NCBI RefSeq assembly: GCF_020687165.1
Contig: NZ_JAJEQC010000008.1
DNA length: 64,000 nt
Direction: 5' to 3' (one strand)
From: Hominenteromicrobium mulieris
Lineage (GTDB): Bacteria; Bacillota; Clostridia; Oscillospirales; Acutalibacteraceae
Part shown: one piece after another, positions 1-8,603 of the stretch
How positions within the stretch are numbered: position 1 is the first letter of the stretch
How the letters are laid out: each line of letters starts with the position of its first letter
The notes under the pieces: generated by a model
What the model saw: the letters and a program-made list of their open reading frames with translations, nothing else
Database searches by the model: none
Told to the model about the DNA's origin: nothing
Program-made: the position numbers and the translations under genes

Positions 1-133
1 AACAGGCAAAGTATGAAATTGCAACCCCTTTTTTCGAAAAATTTTTCAGCTTTTCTGCGGCTTTTTCCGTTTTTTCAATTTGCGCCGTATCTTGTGCTTT
101 CACCCGCGCGGCATACAACCGACGAAGCAAAAA
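1..133. other. Intergenic stretch at window edge
   Basis: No convincing gene is seen here. The short open frames overlap in several frames, have no ribosome binding site and run into the terminator and the 3' end of the next gene. The stretch is T-rich at its left end. It may be the tail of an intergenic region whose other gene lies outside the window. Confidence 0.5.
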
Positions 134-168
134 ACGGGACGGCCCGACCGCCCCGTCTTTCTTTTTAT
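127..168. terminator. Bidirectional intrinsic terminator
   Basis: A 9-bp GC-rich stem (134-142 with 148-156, one G-U type pair) has a CCCGA loop. It is flanked by an A-run on the left and a T-run (157-166) on the right, so it can act on both strands. It lies just past the stop of the minus-strand gene ending at 179. Confidence 0.75.
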
Positions 169-178
169 CGCACACTTT

Positions 179-673
179 CTATGCATCTACAGGCTCTACG
201 CGCAGGAAATCCATCGTTTCCGCCGGCTCACGCCCGTCTGCAGAGAACACGAACTGCTTATCCTGCCCATCGTCCATGACTTCGAAAAAGGCGGTCGTGC
301 CGTCGGCACCGTACACAAAGCGCAGCGTCTCAATTGCGTTTGACGCGGGATCATACCAGCCGCCGTCCGCATGGCGGATCGGCCCGTCCGGAAACGTCAG
401 CTCCCACAGGCAATCCACCGGCTCGTAGATTTTCGTTCCCTGCGCCGTCTCCACCGTAAACGACGCCCGCAGCTCCGTCCTACGCAGGAACCGGCACAGC
501 CGCCAGCCCTTGGCCTCCAGCGCGGCGGGCTCCGCCGCCGTACTGTCCTCCACCCGCACGCCGGAGAGGGAAATATGGAACGGCAGGGGCAGCGGCATAA
601 GCCAGAGCACAAGCGCGAGCAGCACGATGCCCACGCAGACCCGCCCGATAATTTTCCGGTTTAATTTCTTCAC
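179..673 (-). CDS. Hypothetical membrane-anchored protein
   Basis: A 164-residue protein that I do not recognise. It starts at a GTG (673) behind a good AGGAG box 7 bases upstream. Residues about 8-28 form one hydrophobic segment after a lysine/arginine-rich N-terminus, and there is no cysteine lipobox, so it is probably anchored in the membrane with the rest outside. The remainder is a mix of short beta-type stretches with tryptophans (for example around WELTFPDG and GGWYDP), compatible with a small beta-rich extracellular domain. It is a single-gene unit between two terminators. Function unknown. Confidence 0.7.
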   Translation of the reverse strand: MKKLNRKIIGRVCVGIVLLALVLWLMPLPLPFHISLSGVRVEDSTAAEPAALEAKGWRLCRFLRRTELRASFTVETAQGTKIYEPVDCLWELTFPDGPIRHADGGWYDPASNAIETLRFVYGADGTTAFFEVMDDGQDKQFVFSADGREPAETMDFLRVEPVDA

Positions 674-811
674 AGTAATACTCCTATCATAAGAAACTAG
701 CGGTTTAATGTACGGGTAATCTTCACTTCCGATCCATATCTATACCGCACCGGACCTGTTGTATCCTATCCATTATTGTCAACAGTTCATTAATATTTTT
801 GAAATATTATT

Positions 812-854
812 TAACCCCCCTTGATAACATGTCTCTTGTTATCAAGGGGGGTAA
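812..854. terminator. Strong C6/G6 terminator hairpin
   Basis: A perfect 16-bp stem (814-829 with 837-852) built of six C/G pairs followed by an AT-richer part, with a 7-base loop. It sits 10 bases beyond the stop of the G5/3D gene. A T-rich stretch on the left gives a terminator for the minus strand. A similar C6 hairpin closes the window at 63957-63998. Confidence 0.85.
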
Positions 855-860
855 CTTTAT

Positions 861-2261
861 TTACCAGCCTGCGCGCACAACGTAGACGATCATATCACGT
901 CTGCCGAATGCGGTGCAGTCTTCCAGCGTATCGTAGTAGAGGTCTGCCACGATGTCGCCGCACATGGCCGCTCCGCCGGTGTCCATGGCGTAGCAGTAGC
1001 CATATGTCCACGAGCCGTCCACCGCGGTGATGTACAGCAGCGAACCGTACGGGATGCGGTTTGGGTCTACGGCGACATAACCGACCTGCGGTGTAGCGCC
1101 GATGGATGTGACGGCGCCTGCCGGTGCATAGTATGCAGTGCAGGAGCCCGTAAGGCTATACTCAAAGGAGGACGGTGCGCCGGAAGCATCCGTGAAGACG
1201 TTCTGCTTCTCTTTTGTACCGCGCAGCACGACCGCGCTCTTCGCTTCCTTTAAAACTTCTTTCGTCTTGACGACGCGGTTTTCTTCCTCGCCGTCCGCAT
1301 ACGTGACCGTGTAGGTAACTTTGGCTTCACCTTCCACGCCCTCGGTCTTCGTCTCCGTTTCGCCCTCATAGAGCTCTTCGGTATCTTCGTATACCGTGCT
1401 GTACGCGACAGCTTCGTTCTCGGTGATCTCTTCGGTGTGGATGCGCACAACGCGGATCACATCGCCGCTCGATACGTTATCCTCTGCCTTCACCTGCTTT
1501 TCACCCTCTGCGGTCGCGACCAGAATGCGGTCGTTCTCGCCGAGCGTAATACCCATGGCTTCTACGGCATCGCTGTAATTTTCAGCGGCAACGCTCTTCT
1601 CGGTCGTTTTGCCGTCTGCCGTAACGGTGAGGTCAAGGTAACGCTGCACGCGGATGCGCATACCGTTTGTAAGTGCGGTATCCATGGCCGGTGTGACGGT
1701 GTCGTTTTCGCCGAGCGTGATGTCGGCGGCTTTCAGCGCGTCTTCTACGGTGCCCTCGTTGAGGTCTTCCATGCGGCGCTTGCCGTCTGCCGAAACAAAC
1801 ACACGCTTTGCACGGGTGATCTGCACGGCGATGTCTGCCGTAAGCGCGGCGGTGAGATCGGCATCTGCCGTATCTCTTGCGCCGAGCGTAATCTCGTTTT
1901 CCGCAAACACGTCGGAAAGCGTTTTGCCTTTCGGGGCTAAAATCATCTGGGAGGCGTTATCCTCCTTGACGGAAACGCGCACAAAGCGCTGCACGGTGAG
2001 CGTGCCGTTCTCCGGGGAGAAGTCGTAGGTATCGATGTCCGAAACGGGCGCCATGCCCTCGGTCTGTGCGCGGGAAAGAATATCCTGCGGGTTCTGACCG
2101 ATCATACTGAATCTGTATGTTTCGGAGCCGTCATATACGGTGATATCGGCGGTATTTGCCATAACCGTAACAACGGAAGAGATGCTGAGCGCTGCAACCA
2201 GAACGACGATCAGAAGGATCTTCGGCATCAGGCTCTTTTGCTGTTTTCTAACATGCCGCAT
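861..2261 (-). CDS. G5/3D-domain cell-wall protein (YabE/Rpf-like)
   Basis: A secreted or membrane-anchored peptidoglycan-active protein of 466 residues. The ATG at 2261 is chosen because AAAGGAG lies 8 bases upstream; a longer reading starting at 2399 would translate through the leader and has no such site. A basic N-terminus is followed by a hydrophobic segment (about residues 12-33). Next come three ubiquitin-like DUF348 repeats (about 35-225), a G5 domain (about 240-315) and a C-terminal 3D domain. The 3D domain shows VAVDPNRIPYGS, then AMDTGG, then GDIVADLYYD, the three aspartates that name the fold. This architecture matches B. subtilis YabE and clostridial Rpf-like proteins, which cleave or remodel the cell wall. 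The putative catalytic activity (lytic transglycosylase-like) is inferred from the family. Confidence 0.88.
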   Translation of the reverse strand: MRHVRKQQKSLMPKILLIVVLVAALSISSVVTVMANTADITVYDGSETYRFSMIGQNPQDILSRAQTEGMAPVSDIDTYDFSPENGTLTVQRFVRVSVKEDNASQMILAPKGKTLSDVFAENEITLGARDTADADLTAALTADIAVQITRAKRVFVSADGKRRMEDLNEGTVEDALKAADITLGENDTVTPAMDTALTNGMRIRVQRYLDLTVTADGKTTEKSVAAENYSDAVEAMGITLGENDRILVATAEGEKQVKAEDNVSSGDVIRVVRIHTEEITENEAVAYSTVYEDTEELYEGETETKTEGVEGEAKVTYTVTYADGEEENRVVKTKEVLKEAKSAVVLRGTKEKQNVFTDASGAPSSFEYSLTGSCTAYYAPAGAVTSIGATPQVGYVAVDPNRIPYGSLLYITAVDGSWTYGYCYAMDTGGAAMCGDIVADLYYDTLEDCTAFGRRDMIVYVVRAGW

Positions 2262-2405
2262 AGCTCTTGCTCCTTTCAAAAAACTGTGAAGCGTTTTGCG
2301 CTTCGATTTGGCAAAGCTTCGGCGGCCACCCCGCCCTCTTGCTTTGCGTCCACTACCTTTCCTGACCTTTGAAATACGGGTGCAAAATGCCCTTTCCAAA
2401 AGTCA
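2262..2405 (-). promoter_or_regulatory. Structured 5' leader with terminator, riboswitch-like
   Basis: The leader between the promoter and the G5/3D gene holds two hairpins. The first (arms 2311-2317 and 2341-2347, GCAAAGC/GCTTTGC) encloses a GC-rich inner stem (2321-2325 with 2331-2335). The second (2289-2294 with 2299-2304, GAAGCG/CGCTTC) is followed on the minus strand by a run of T just before the ribosome binding site, which is the layout of an intrinsic terminator used as an expression platform. Related genes in other Firmicutes and Actinobacteria are often controlled by the ydaO (cyclic di-AMP) riboswitch, but I could not match the conserved ydaO blocks, so the ligand is unknown. Confidence 0.55.
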
Positions 2406-2411
2406 TTTGAG

Positions 2412-2440
2412 AGTATAATGTGAAAATGATGGTCTGTCAA
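2412..2440 (-). promoter_or_regulatory. Promoter of the G5/3D gene
   Basis: A perfect -35 TTGACA (2435-2440) and a -10 TATACT (2412-2417) are separated by 17 bp. Transcription would start near 2405, giving a leader of about 145 bases. Confidence 0.85.
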
Positions 2441-3035
2441 GTTTTTCGAAAGGCTATTTTTGTGCAATATGCTGAGTTACGCATGGTGTTTTAATTTACA
2501 TAACAACTCATTTGATATTTTTGAAAGCGATTATTTGCCTTTTTTACGGAACTTTTTTGCGGCGCTCTGTGCAATTTGCAAAAATTTTGCAAAGGCAAAA
2601 ACATCGAACAAATTTTCTTATACCTTAATATTGTATATTCTTGCATATTCATTTCGGTAAATTTCGCGAACTTTCTGCGTTTTCCCGTTTTATACCGTAT
2701 ATTGTTCCGAATTTGATACATTTCATGTGCTGTGCGGCACTTTTCCTTTACAGCAGAAATTTTCAAAAAACCGCGGTCAAAAGGCAGGTATATTTCATAA
2801 AAAGCGTGCTGTATTTTGGGCAGCTCTCCGAAAAAATCGCATTTGCGGCTTTGGAAAGCGGGATGTCCGTTTCAATCGGGCCGATTTTGTGTCGAAATGC
2901 GTCTCACCGTGTCCGCAGAAAAAATTATCGTCAACCGATGTATAGAATACGCATGTTAAGTTTACATAACCCGAGTTTTGCATAGAGTTTTGTTTCCGTG
3001 CCGCGCACGTTTTTAATTTGCTTCTTATATATAAT
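2441..3035. other. AT-rich intergenic region, no gene seen
   Basis: About 600 bp of AT-rich DNA between two minus-strand units. Open frames of 70-115 codons exist on both strands but overlap each other, lack ribosome binding sites and have no recognisable composition. I see no RNA gene or repeat. Confidence 0.5.
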
Positions 3036-3039
3036 AGAA

Positions 3040-3073
3040 CATCACGGGCAGCTTTTTAGGGCCGACCGTGATG
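3040..3073 (-). terminator. Weak terminator-like hairpin
   Basis: An 8-bp stem (CATCACGG at 3040-3047 with CCGTGATG at 3066-3073) lies just past the stop of the esterase gene. The loop is long and the T-run on the minus strand is poor, so termination may be partial. Confidence 0.4.
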
Positions 3074-3080
3074 CTTTATC

Positions 3081-4190
3081 TCACGCGTTCTGTTTCTTTA
3101 TATAAGTGATAAGCTCGTTTGCCGCGGTGCGGTGTGCGCCCACACTGGGGTGGTCACGGCAGCCGCGATTTTTGAGGTCATCCGTCAGCGACAGAAATTC
3201 TGCGTTCGTGTCGCCCGTTTCTGCTTTGTAATCGTCTATGGCCTTTTGCAGCGCCGGGGCAAGCTCCAAGCCGAGCATACCGTAGATCCACACAAGACGG
3301 GCGTTGGGGTAATACCCACGCAATTGCTTTAAAAACGCGGTCGCGCCGTGCGCAAAACGCGCTTCGTCTTCGGGGTTCAGCTTACCGTCTTCCGTGCGGC
3401 GGTTCTGAAACGTCTCGCCGGTTGTTTCATCTGTCCAGGCAGGCTGTGAAAACGCGCCGCAGTCGTTTGTACCGAGGTTGATGAAGACGTAATTCGGCTG
3501 CCATTTTGTGAAATCATACGGCTCTTTCGCGCCGAGGGCAATGTTTTTTTCGCCGCTCAAAAGGCCGCAAAGCTGCCCGTAGATGGGCGGAATGGCACTG
3601 TTTGGGTCGTTGTTCCAGCCACAGCACACGCCCCAGCCACTCTGCGATGAGACACGGATATCGGCGTTTAAAGCACGGGACACCATGACAGCGTAGTTAT
3701 TCTCCGCACTGAAGAACATGGAAATCCAGTCTGTTTCCGCTTTCGCGCCGATGTCGCCCTCGCCGCTCGTGATACTGTCGCCGATGAATTCGATCTTTAA
3801 ATTGCGCTCCGGCACGGGCAGGAATTCGCCGTCTGTTTCGATGGCGTTAATCTGCAAAACACTCTCCGGGTCGGCGTTCATGGCCTGCGTATCTTTAAAG
3901 ATGCGCACGTTCTTGACCTTTTCGGGGTCCATGCCGCGGAACACGCACACGCGCTCCGTGCCCTTTTGCGCCATGCGGCGGGAGAAGAACTCGCCATTCA
4001 CCATAAAGCTGTACCACGGCTCGTGGATGTCCCAATCCGCCGTAAATTCCACCCACAGCTCGCTGCCGCGCACATTAAGCTCTAAGCCCGCCGCCGTCCA
4101 GAACAGCGTGAGCGGCGTTAACGAGCCGTTTGTGCGCCCGTGCACAAGGTGCGGAACTTCGGGTAAGGTATATCGCTTGACTTCGCTCAT
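3081..4190 (-). CDS. SGNH/GDSL esterase, CE2 acetyl esterase-like
   Basis: A 369-residue esterase with the two-domain plan of carbohydrate esterase family 2: an N-terminal beta-sandwich (about residues 1-125) and a C-terminal SGNH hydrolase domain. The hydrolase motifs are clear: GDSIT with nucleophile Ser139, GTND at 240-243, and DHPS with the Asp346-His347 pair. CE2 enzymes remove acetyl groups from xylan, mannan or other acetylated sugars. There is no signal peptide, so it probably acts on imported oligosaccharides in the cytoplasm. Its start overlaps the stop of the M28 peptidase gene by 4 bp (ATGA), so the two are translationally coupled. Substrate not certain. Confidence 0.82.
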   Translation of the reverse strand: MSEVKRYTLPEVPHLVHGRTNGSLTPLTLFWTAAGLELNVRGSELWVEFTADWDIHEPWYSFMVNGEFFSRRMAQKGTERVCVFRGMDPEKVKNVRIFKDTQAMNADPESVLQINAIETDGEFLPVPERNLKIEFIGDSITSGEGDIGAKAETDWISMFFSAENNYAVMVSRALNADIRVSSQSGWGVCCGWNNDPNSAIPPIYGQLCGLLSGEKNIALGAKEPYDFTKWQPNYVFINLGTNDCGAFSQPAWTDETTGETFQNRRTEDGKLNPEDEARFAHGATAFLKQLRGYYPNARLVWIYGMLGLELAPALQKAIDDYKAETGDTNAEFLSLTDDLKNRGCRDHPSVGAHRTAANELITYIKKQNA

Positions 4191-5470
4191 TTTGCCTCCG
4201 CCTCGGCAAGCTCCTTCTTATAAAGATACTTGTCAATGTCTTCCTTGATGTTGTCCGGAATCTTCTTTTCCACCGGGAACACCGCCGCATTGATCAGCGT
4301 ATCGGCATACGTGAGCACAATCTCCAGCGTTTTGCCGAGTGCCTCTGCGGAAAGGAACTCCATGGTATCAAAACGGTTGTGGATATACGCCGCACCTTTT
4401 GCACCGTCGCGGGAGAAGTTGATTGCCGGAATGCCGTTATCCGCAAACGGGATGGAATCGGAAGAATAAATGCTCTGGCGCGTCACAGCGGAGAGGCCGT
4501 TGATTTTGAGCATGTAATCGGTGTAGTGTACGAGGGATTCCTCGCCTGTGACAGCCGCCGTGTTATAGCCGAGGATCGGCGCACCGACGTCAACGTTAAT
4601 CATGAAGACGTGATCTTTCAGCTCATCCTTGTGGTCGCGCACGAATGCCTTGCTGCCCTCGAGGCCGATCTCTTCACTGCCGTACCAGCAGAACTTTACG
4701 GTACGCTTCGGCGGGTGCTGCGCGAACCAACGCGCCGCTTCCATGTTGATGACGGAGCCTGCGCCGTTATCGTATACGCCTTTGGAAAATTCAACGGAGT
4801 CATAATGTGCGCCGAAGGAGATAATCTGCTCCGGATGCTCGGTGCCTTTGATTTCCGCAATCACATTGTGCGACGTGAGTGTAAGGTTCTTGTTCTGTAC
4901 AGTAACCTTTGCGCGGGATGCACCCTTGTTGACGATCTCCATAGCGTCCACGGTGCGCAGCTGTACCGCCGGTGCATTGCCGAACGCACGCAGCGCACTG
5001 CGCAGCTTGCGTTGATGCAGATCGGTATTCTCGAGGTCATCGTGAATATCGCCGTCCATGGTGACGACAGCTGCGGCGCCCGCTTCCATCAGGCTGCGAT
5101 ACAGCGGCACGCGCAGAAAGCCGTTGACGAGCACAATCTTGCCCTTGACGTTCAACAGGTCAACCGGGAGCGCATTTTCCACGTAGACAAAATCCGCCGT
5201 AAAACCGTCTGCGGCGGTGCTTTCCGCGCACTGGTAACCGCGCACGGTATAGCTCTTGCGGTACGGCTCCAGAATCTCGAATGTCGCTTCCACTTCGGCG
5301 GATTCGATCTCAAACGGCTCAATCACGGCGGACAGACCAAAGCTTTCGCACTCCGCTTTCAGAATTTTCGCGGCTTTTAATTCTTCTGAGGAGCCGGCCA
5401 CGCGCGTAAAGCCGATTTTATCGAGCAGTGCGAACGCACGGTTTTCATCATATTTTTTCAATGTAAACAA
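4187..5470 (-). CDS. M28-family zinc aminopeptidase
   Basis: A 427-residue metallopeptidase with a PA (protease-associated) insert around residues 90-190 and an M28 catalytic domain. The metal-binding motifs are visible in order: GAHYDS (His and Asp), YDNGAGS (bridging Asp), GSEEIGLEGS (catalytic Glu-Glu), NVDVG and IHNRFDT (last His). No signal peptide is present, so it is probably cytosolic. The start is a TTG at 5470 behind AAAGG. It shares a transcript with the downstream CE2-like esterase through a 4-bp overlap. It likely trims amino acids from peptides, in keeping with the Opp importer nearby; the exact substrate cannot be read from sequence. Confidence 0.85.
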   Translation of the reverse strand: MFTLKKYDENRAFALLDKIGFTRVAGSSEELKAAKILKAECESFGLSAVIEPFEIESAEVEATFEILEPYRKSYTVRGYQCAESTAADGFTADFVYVENALPVDLLNVKGKIVLVNGFLRVPLYRSLMEAGAAAVVTMDGDIHDDLENTDLHQRKLRSALRAFGNAPAVQLRTVDAMEIVNKGASRAKVTVQNKNLTLTSHNVIAEIKGTEHPEQIISFGAHYDSVEFSKGVYDNGAGSVINMEAARWFAQHPPKRTVKFCWYGSEEIGLEGSKAFVRDHKDELKDHVFMINVDVGAPILGYNTAAVTGEESLVHYTDYMLKINGLSAVTRQSIYSSDSIPFADNGIPAINFSRDGAKGAAYIHNRFDTMEFLSAEALGKTLEIVLTYADTLINAAVFPVEKKIPDNIKEDIDKYLYKKELAEAEAK

Positions 5471-5507
5471 CTGCCTTTCCCTTTGATTTTATACGGTATT
5501 TATTCCT

Positions 5508-5535
5508 ATTATATAGTATACAAAATAAATTGCAA
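5508..5535 (-). promoter_or_regulatory. Promoter of the M28-esterase operon
   Basis: A -10 TATAAT (5508-5513) and a -35 TTGCAA (5530-5535) are spaced by 16 bp, about 40 bases upstream of the TTG start. Confidence 0.6.
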
Positions 5536-5575
5536 GCAATTTTGCGCCAAAATGAAAGTGTACGGCTTTAAAAAT

Positions 5576-5618
5576 GCAAAAAGCAAGATCATTCCCTGCT
5601 TTTAGAGAATAATCCTGC
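5576..5618 (-). terminator. Terminator of the GH3 gene
   Basis: A 12-bp stem with G-U pairs (5583-5594 with 5607-5618) is followed on the minus strand by a T-run (complement of 5578-5582). It lies 20 bases past the GH3 stop codon. Confidence 0.65.
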
Positions 5619-5638
5619 AATTCTGCATATAAATTTAC

Positions 5639-8401
5639 TTAAAACGCCTGTGTGCAGACGAATTTAATCTCTTCGATCTCCATGCCGGTCTGGCCGAAGT
5701 AGAGCTTGAGATAATTCGTGCCGCCGAACAGCACACCGATGTCCTGCTCCGCGGTAACGACCTCGCCGTTCGTGCCGTTGATCATAACCATGCCGCGCAG
5801 GTTGCCGTCGATGAAGATAGACATCGGAATCTGCGCCACTTCATTGGCGTTTGCTTTTACGCGCATGACAAACTTATAGAGGCCGTTTTTCTTATAGCGG
5901 ATGCCGAGAATGGTGGAAGCGCCTTTTTCCGTATTGACTGCGGAAATGTCGAGCGGGGCTTCGCCATCGATGAACTGATACTCGCCGTTGAAATCGACGT
6001 AATCTTCGCTCGTCTTCTCCGCTTCTGCGGCTTCGCGCTCCTCATCGCTCATGCGGCCAAGGCTGCGCTCCATCACAGGCGAGTTCATCACGGTGCGGCA
6101 GATATTCATCGCAGAGCGCACGAGCGCGTCACGCGTCAGTCTGCCGTCTGCAAGGGCGTCGTCCAAATTATCGTGTTGGCTGTTCGAGGCGGCGTCCGCG
6201 TTAACCATGTTGAGGTCATTCTGCGCGCGCACCTGTGCAGCGACGTTCTCGCGGGTGGCTTCTTCGCCCTCGCGATCGTTGCCCTTTGCCCACCAGTCGG
6301 TCATAACGGTACCTATGAAGCCCCACTCGTCGCGCAAGATGGTCGTGAGCAGGTCGAAGTTGCTGGCCGTCCAAATGCCGTTCAGACCACCGTAGGTGGA
6401 CATGACAGAGTATGCGCCGCCCTCTTTTACGGCCGTTTCAAACGCGCGCAGGTAAATTTCACGCAGTGCGCGCTCGGAAAGGACGGAATCGATCTCGGTT
6501 CTCTTAAACTCCTGGTTGTTGCAGGCAAAGTGCTTGATGGTGCCGGTGACACCGAAGCGGCGCATACCGCGCAGCTGTGCGGCGGCGAGCTTGCCGGTGA
6601 GCAGCGGGTCCTCCGAGAAATACTCGAAGTTTCTGCCGTTTAAGGGGCTGCGGTGGATATTGAGACCCGGGCCGAGAAGTGTATCGATGCGGTTTTTGCG
6701 TTGCTCTTTGCCTTGCATGGCGAAAAGCTCTTCATTCAGCTTCTCATTAAAGGTGCAGGCGAGCAAGGTGCCGTTCGGCAGGCTGAACGCGATGGTGCCG
6801 CAGTCCATACGAATGCCGGAGGGGCCGTCTGCACAGCAAGCTGTGGGAATACCGAAGTTGACGAGGTTTTCCGTGACGCCGCCGAACGCGCCTGCGGTGC
6901 CCGCTGTGACCTTCGGAGAGTTCATGCCCTCGCCGCGCATAAGGCAGATGAGGTCTTCGTCGGAAAGCTGCGCTACAAAGTCTTCCAGCTCCGCTTTGCC
7001 GTCGAATACATCGCCGAGCTTGATGCCCTTGTCGCCCGTATACGGCTTTGCAGGCTTTAATGCCGCCGCGCTGCGGGCCGCCATATCGTATTCGCGCTGC
7101 GGTGCGGGCTCGAATGCGATTGTGTTATTGTGATTCACCATGCGGTCAAACTTCGTGACCGGCGCGCACGCCTGCACACACGTGCGGGTAACGGTATCTT
7201 CTTTCACTTCAAAGCTGCCGGAGAGCTTTGCGCCGCGCACGCAGCCGCCCGTGTAGACGTTATACGCGCCGCTTTCAAGCACATAGCAGAATCTGTGTCC
7301 CGTAACGCCGCTGTCGTCGTAGGACGCAAGATTTGCGATTGGGAACGTGAGCGTAAGCGTTTCGCTTTCGCCCGGCTGCAGGGTTTCGGTCTTTGCGAAT
7401 GCGGCGAGGCTTCTTGCGGCCTTGCCGAGCTTGCCCTGCGGTGCTTCAACGAAGACGGTGACGACCTCTTTGCCCTGCACGTCGCCGGTGTTTTTCACAG
7501 TGACTTTCTCTGTAACGGTCTCGCCGTCGAAATCGAAGCTTTCAACCGTGCGGGTGAAGGTCGTGTAGCTGAGACCGTAGCCGAACGGATACAGCACACA
7601 GTCTTTTGCGAACGTCTCAAAGTAGCGGTAGCCGACGTAGATGTCTTCTTTATAAATGACCCGTGTGGGATCACCGAAGCCCTCTGTAGACGGATAATCG
7701 CTGATGTCAAGCGCGATGGTGTCGCTCAGCTTGCCGCACGGTGTGACAGTGCCTGTGAGAACATCTGCAGCGCCTGCGCCGCCCTCCTGGCCGCCCTGCC
7801 AGACGTACAGCACAGCGGCGGGATCGTATTCTTTCACCCACTTCATATCCATGATATTGCCGACGTTCAGCAGAACCGCAACACGCTTGAACGCGCCGCA
7901 AACCTCTTTTAACATCTGATGCTCGGCGGCCGTCAGGAGATAGCTGCCCTCTGCGGCGCTGTTGTCCTTATCTTCACCCGCGGTGCGGCCGATGATGACA
8001 ACGGCGATATCGGACTTTGCAGCGGCCTGCTCGGCGAGCTCTTTCGTGACGGGCATTTCCTCCTGGCACCACGGCTCCTGTGCCCAGCCCATGCCCTTTT
8101 CAAACGGATGGTCCTTCAGCCAGTCGCGGTAGGTCTGCTCCAGCTCCTCGTTGACGGAAATGTCTTTGTTTTCTTTTAAAGCGTCCAGAATGTTCGTGAC
8201 GTAGCGGGTATTAACTGCGCCGCCGGAGCCTGTGCCGCTCTTATAATAGTCGAACTGAATTCTGCCGAACACGGAAACGCGCTCACCCTTTCGGATTGGC
8301 AGCGCCTTGTCGTCATTTTTCAGCAGCACGCAGCCTTCCGCCACGGCCTGCCGCGCCAGCGCGGCATACTCGTTCCAATCGATCTTATACGGATTGCTCA
8401 T
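5639..8401 (-). CDS. GH3 glycosidase with permuted domain order
   Basis: A 920-residue family 3 glycoside hydrolase, likely a beta-glucosidase or beta-xylosidase. The domain order is inverted relative to most GH3 enzymes. The alpha/beta-sandwich domain comes first (about residues 10-270), then a fibronectin-III-like domain (about 295-400), then the TIM barrel (about 465-790). The barrel carries GPGLNIHRSP (577-586), KHFACNN (623-629) and the nucleophile motif TDW with Asp702. The acid/base glutamate should lie in the first domain, near the Glu-rich loop at 143-151. A further beta-rich tail (about 820-920) may bind carbohydrate. There is no signal peptide, so it should act inside the cell. This order is known from Ruminococcus albus and Butyrivibrio enzymes. 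Confidence 0.88.
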   Translation of the reverse strand: MSNPYKIDWNEYAALARQAVAEGCVLLKNDDKALPIRKGERVSVFGRIQFDYYKSGTGSGGAVNTRYVTNILDALKENKDISVNEELEQTYRDWLKDHPFEKGMGWAQEPWCQEEMPVTKELAEQAAAKSDIAVVIIGRTAGEDKDNSAAEGSYLLTAAEHQMLKEVCGAFKRVAVLLNVGNIMDMKWVKEYDPAAVLYVWQGGQEGGAGAADVLTGTVTPCGKLSDTIALDISDYPSTEGFGDPTRVIYKEDIYVGYRYFETFAKDCVLYPFGYGLSYTTFTRTVESFDFDGETVTEKVTVKNTGDVQGKEVVTVFVEAPQGKLGKAARSLAAFAKTETLQPGESETLTLTFPIANLASYDDSGVTGHRFCYVLESGAYNVYTGGCVRGAKLSGSFEVKEDTVTRTCVQACAPVTKFDRMVNHNNTIAFEPAPQREYDMAARSAAALKPAKPYTGDKGIKLGDVFDGKAELEDFVAQLSDEDLICLMRGEGMNSPKVTAGTAGAFGGVTENLVNFGIPTACCADGPSGIRMDCGTIAFSLPNGTLLACTFNEKLNEELFAMQGKEQRKNRIDTLLGPGLNIHRSPLNGRNFEYFSEDPLLTGKLAAAQLRGMRRFGVTGTIKHFACNNQEFKRTEIDSVLSERALREIYLRAFETAVKEGGAYSVMSTYGGLNGIWTASNFDLLTTILRDEWGFIGTVMTDWWAKGNDREGEEATRENVAAQVRAQNDLNMVNADAASNSQHDNLDDALADGRLTRDALVRSAMNICRTVMNSPVMERSLGRMSDEEREAAEAEKTSEDYVDFNGEYQFIDGEAPLDISAVNTEKGASTILGIRYKKNGLYKFVMRVKANANEVAQIPMSIFIDGNLRGMVMINGTNGEVVTAEQDIGVLFGGTNYLKLYFGQTGMEIEEIKFVCTQAF

Positions 8402-8535
8402 TTTATTTTTCCTTTCTGCATGATCTATGCCGTTTACGGTGTATTCTCTTTGTTATAATGATAAACGATTTTGTGGATTTTATCAAGCCGCACAGTTAAG
8501 TTTCTGTGAAAAAATCACGTGAACGAAAATTTTCG

Positions 8536-8564
8536 TTGTAAAACGCTTTAAAAACGGTTATGAT
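8536..8564 (+). promoter_or_regulatory. Promoter of the phospholipase C-like gene
   Basis: A -35 TTGTAA (8536-8541) and a -10 TATGAT (8559-8564) are separated by 17 bp, 40 bases upstream of the ATG. Confidence 0.6.
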
Positions 8565-8603
8565 ACATATAAATAGAAACCCTTTACGGAAGGAGTTACC
8601 GTT

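Noticed and set aside
2281..2360. Cyclic di-GMP-I riboswitch suggested by GGACGCAAAGC
   Set aside because: The 11-mer matches part of the GEMM motif, but the partner segment and the receptor loop are missing.
2491..2985. Small genes in the 2.4-3.0 kb gap
   Set aside because: Overlapping short frames on both strands in AT-rich DNA without ribosome binding sites or homology signals.
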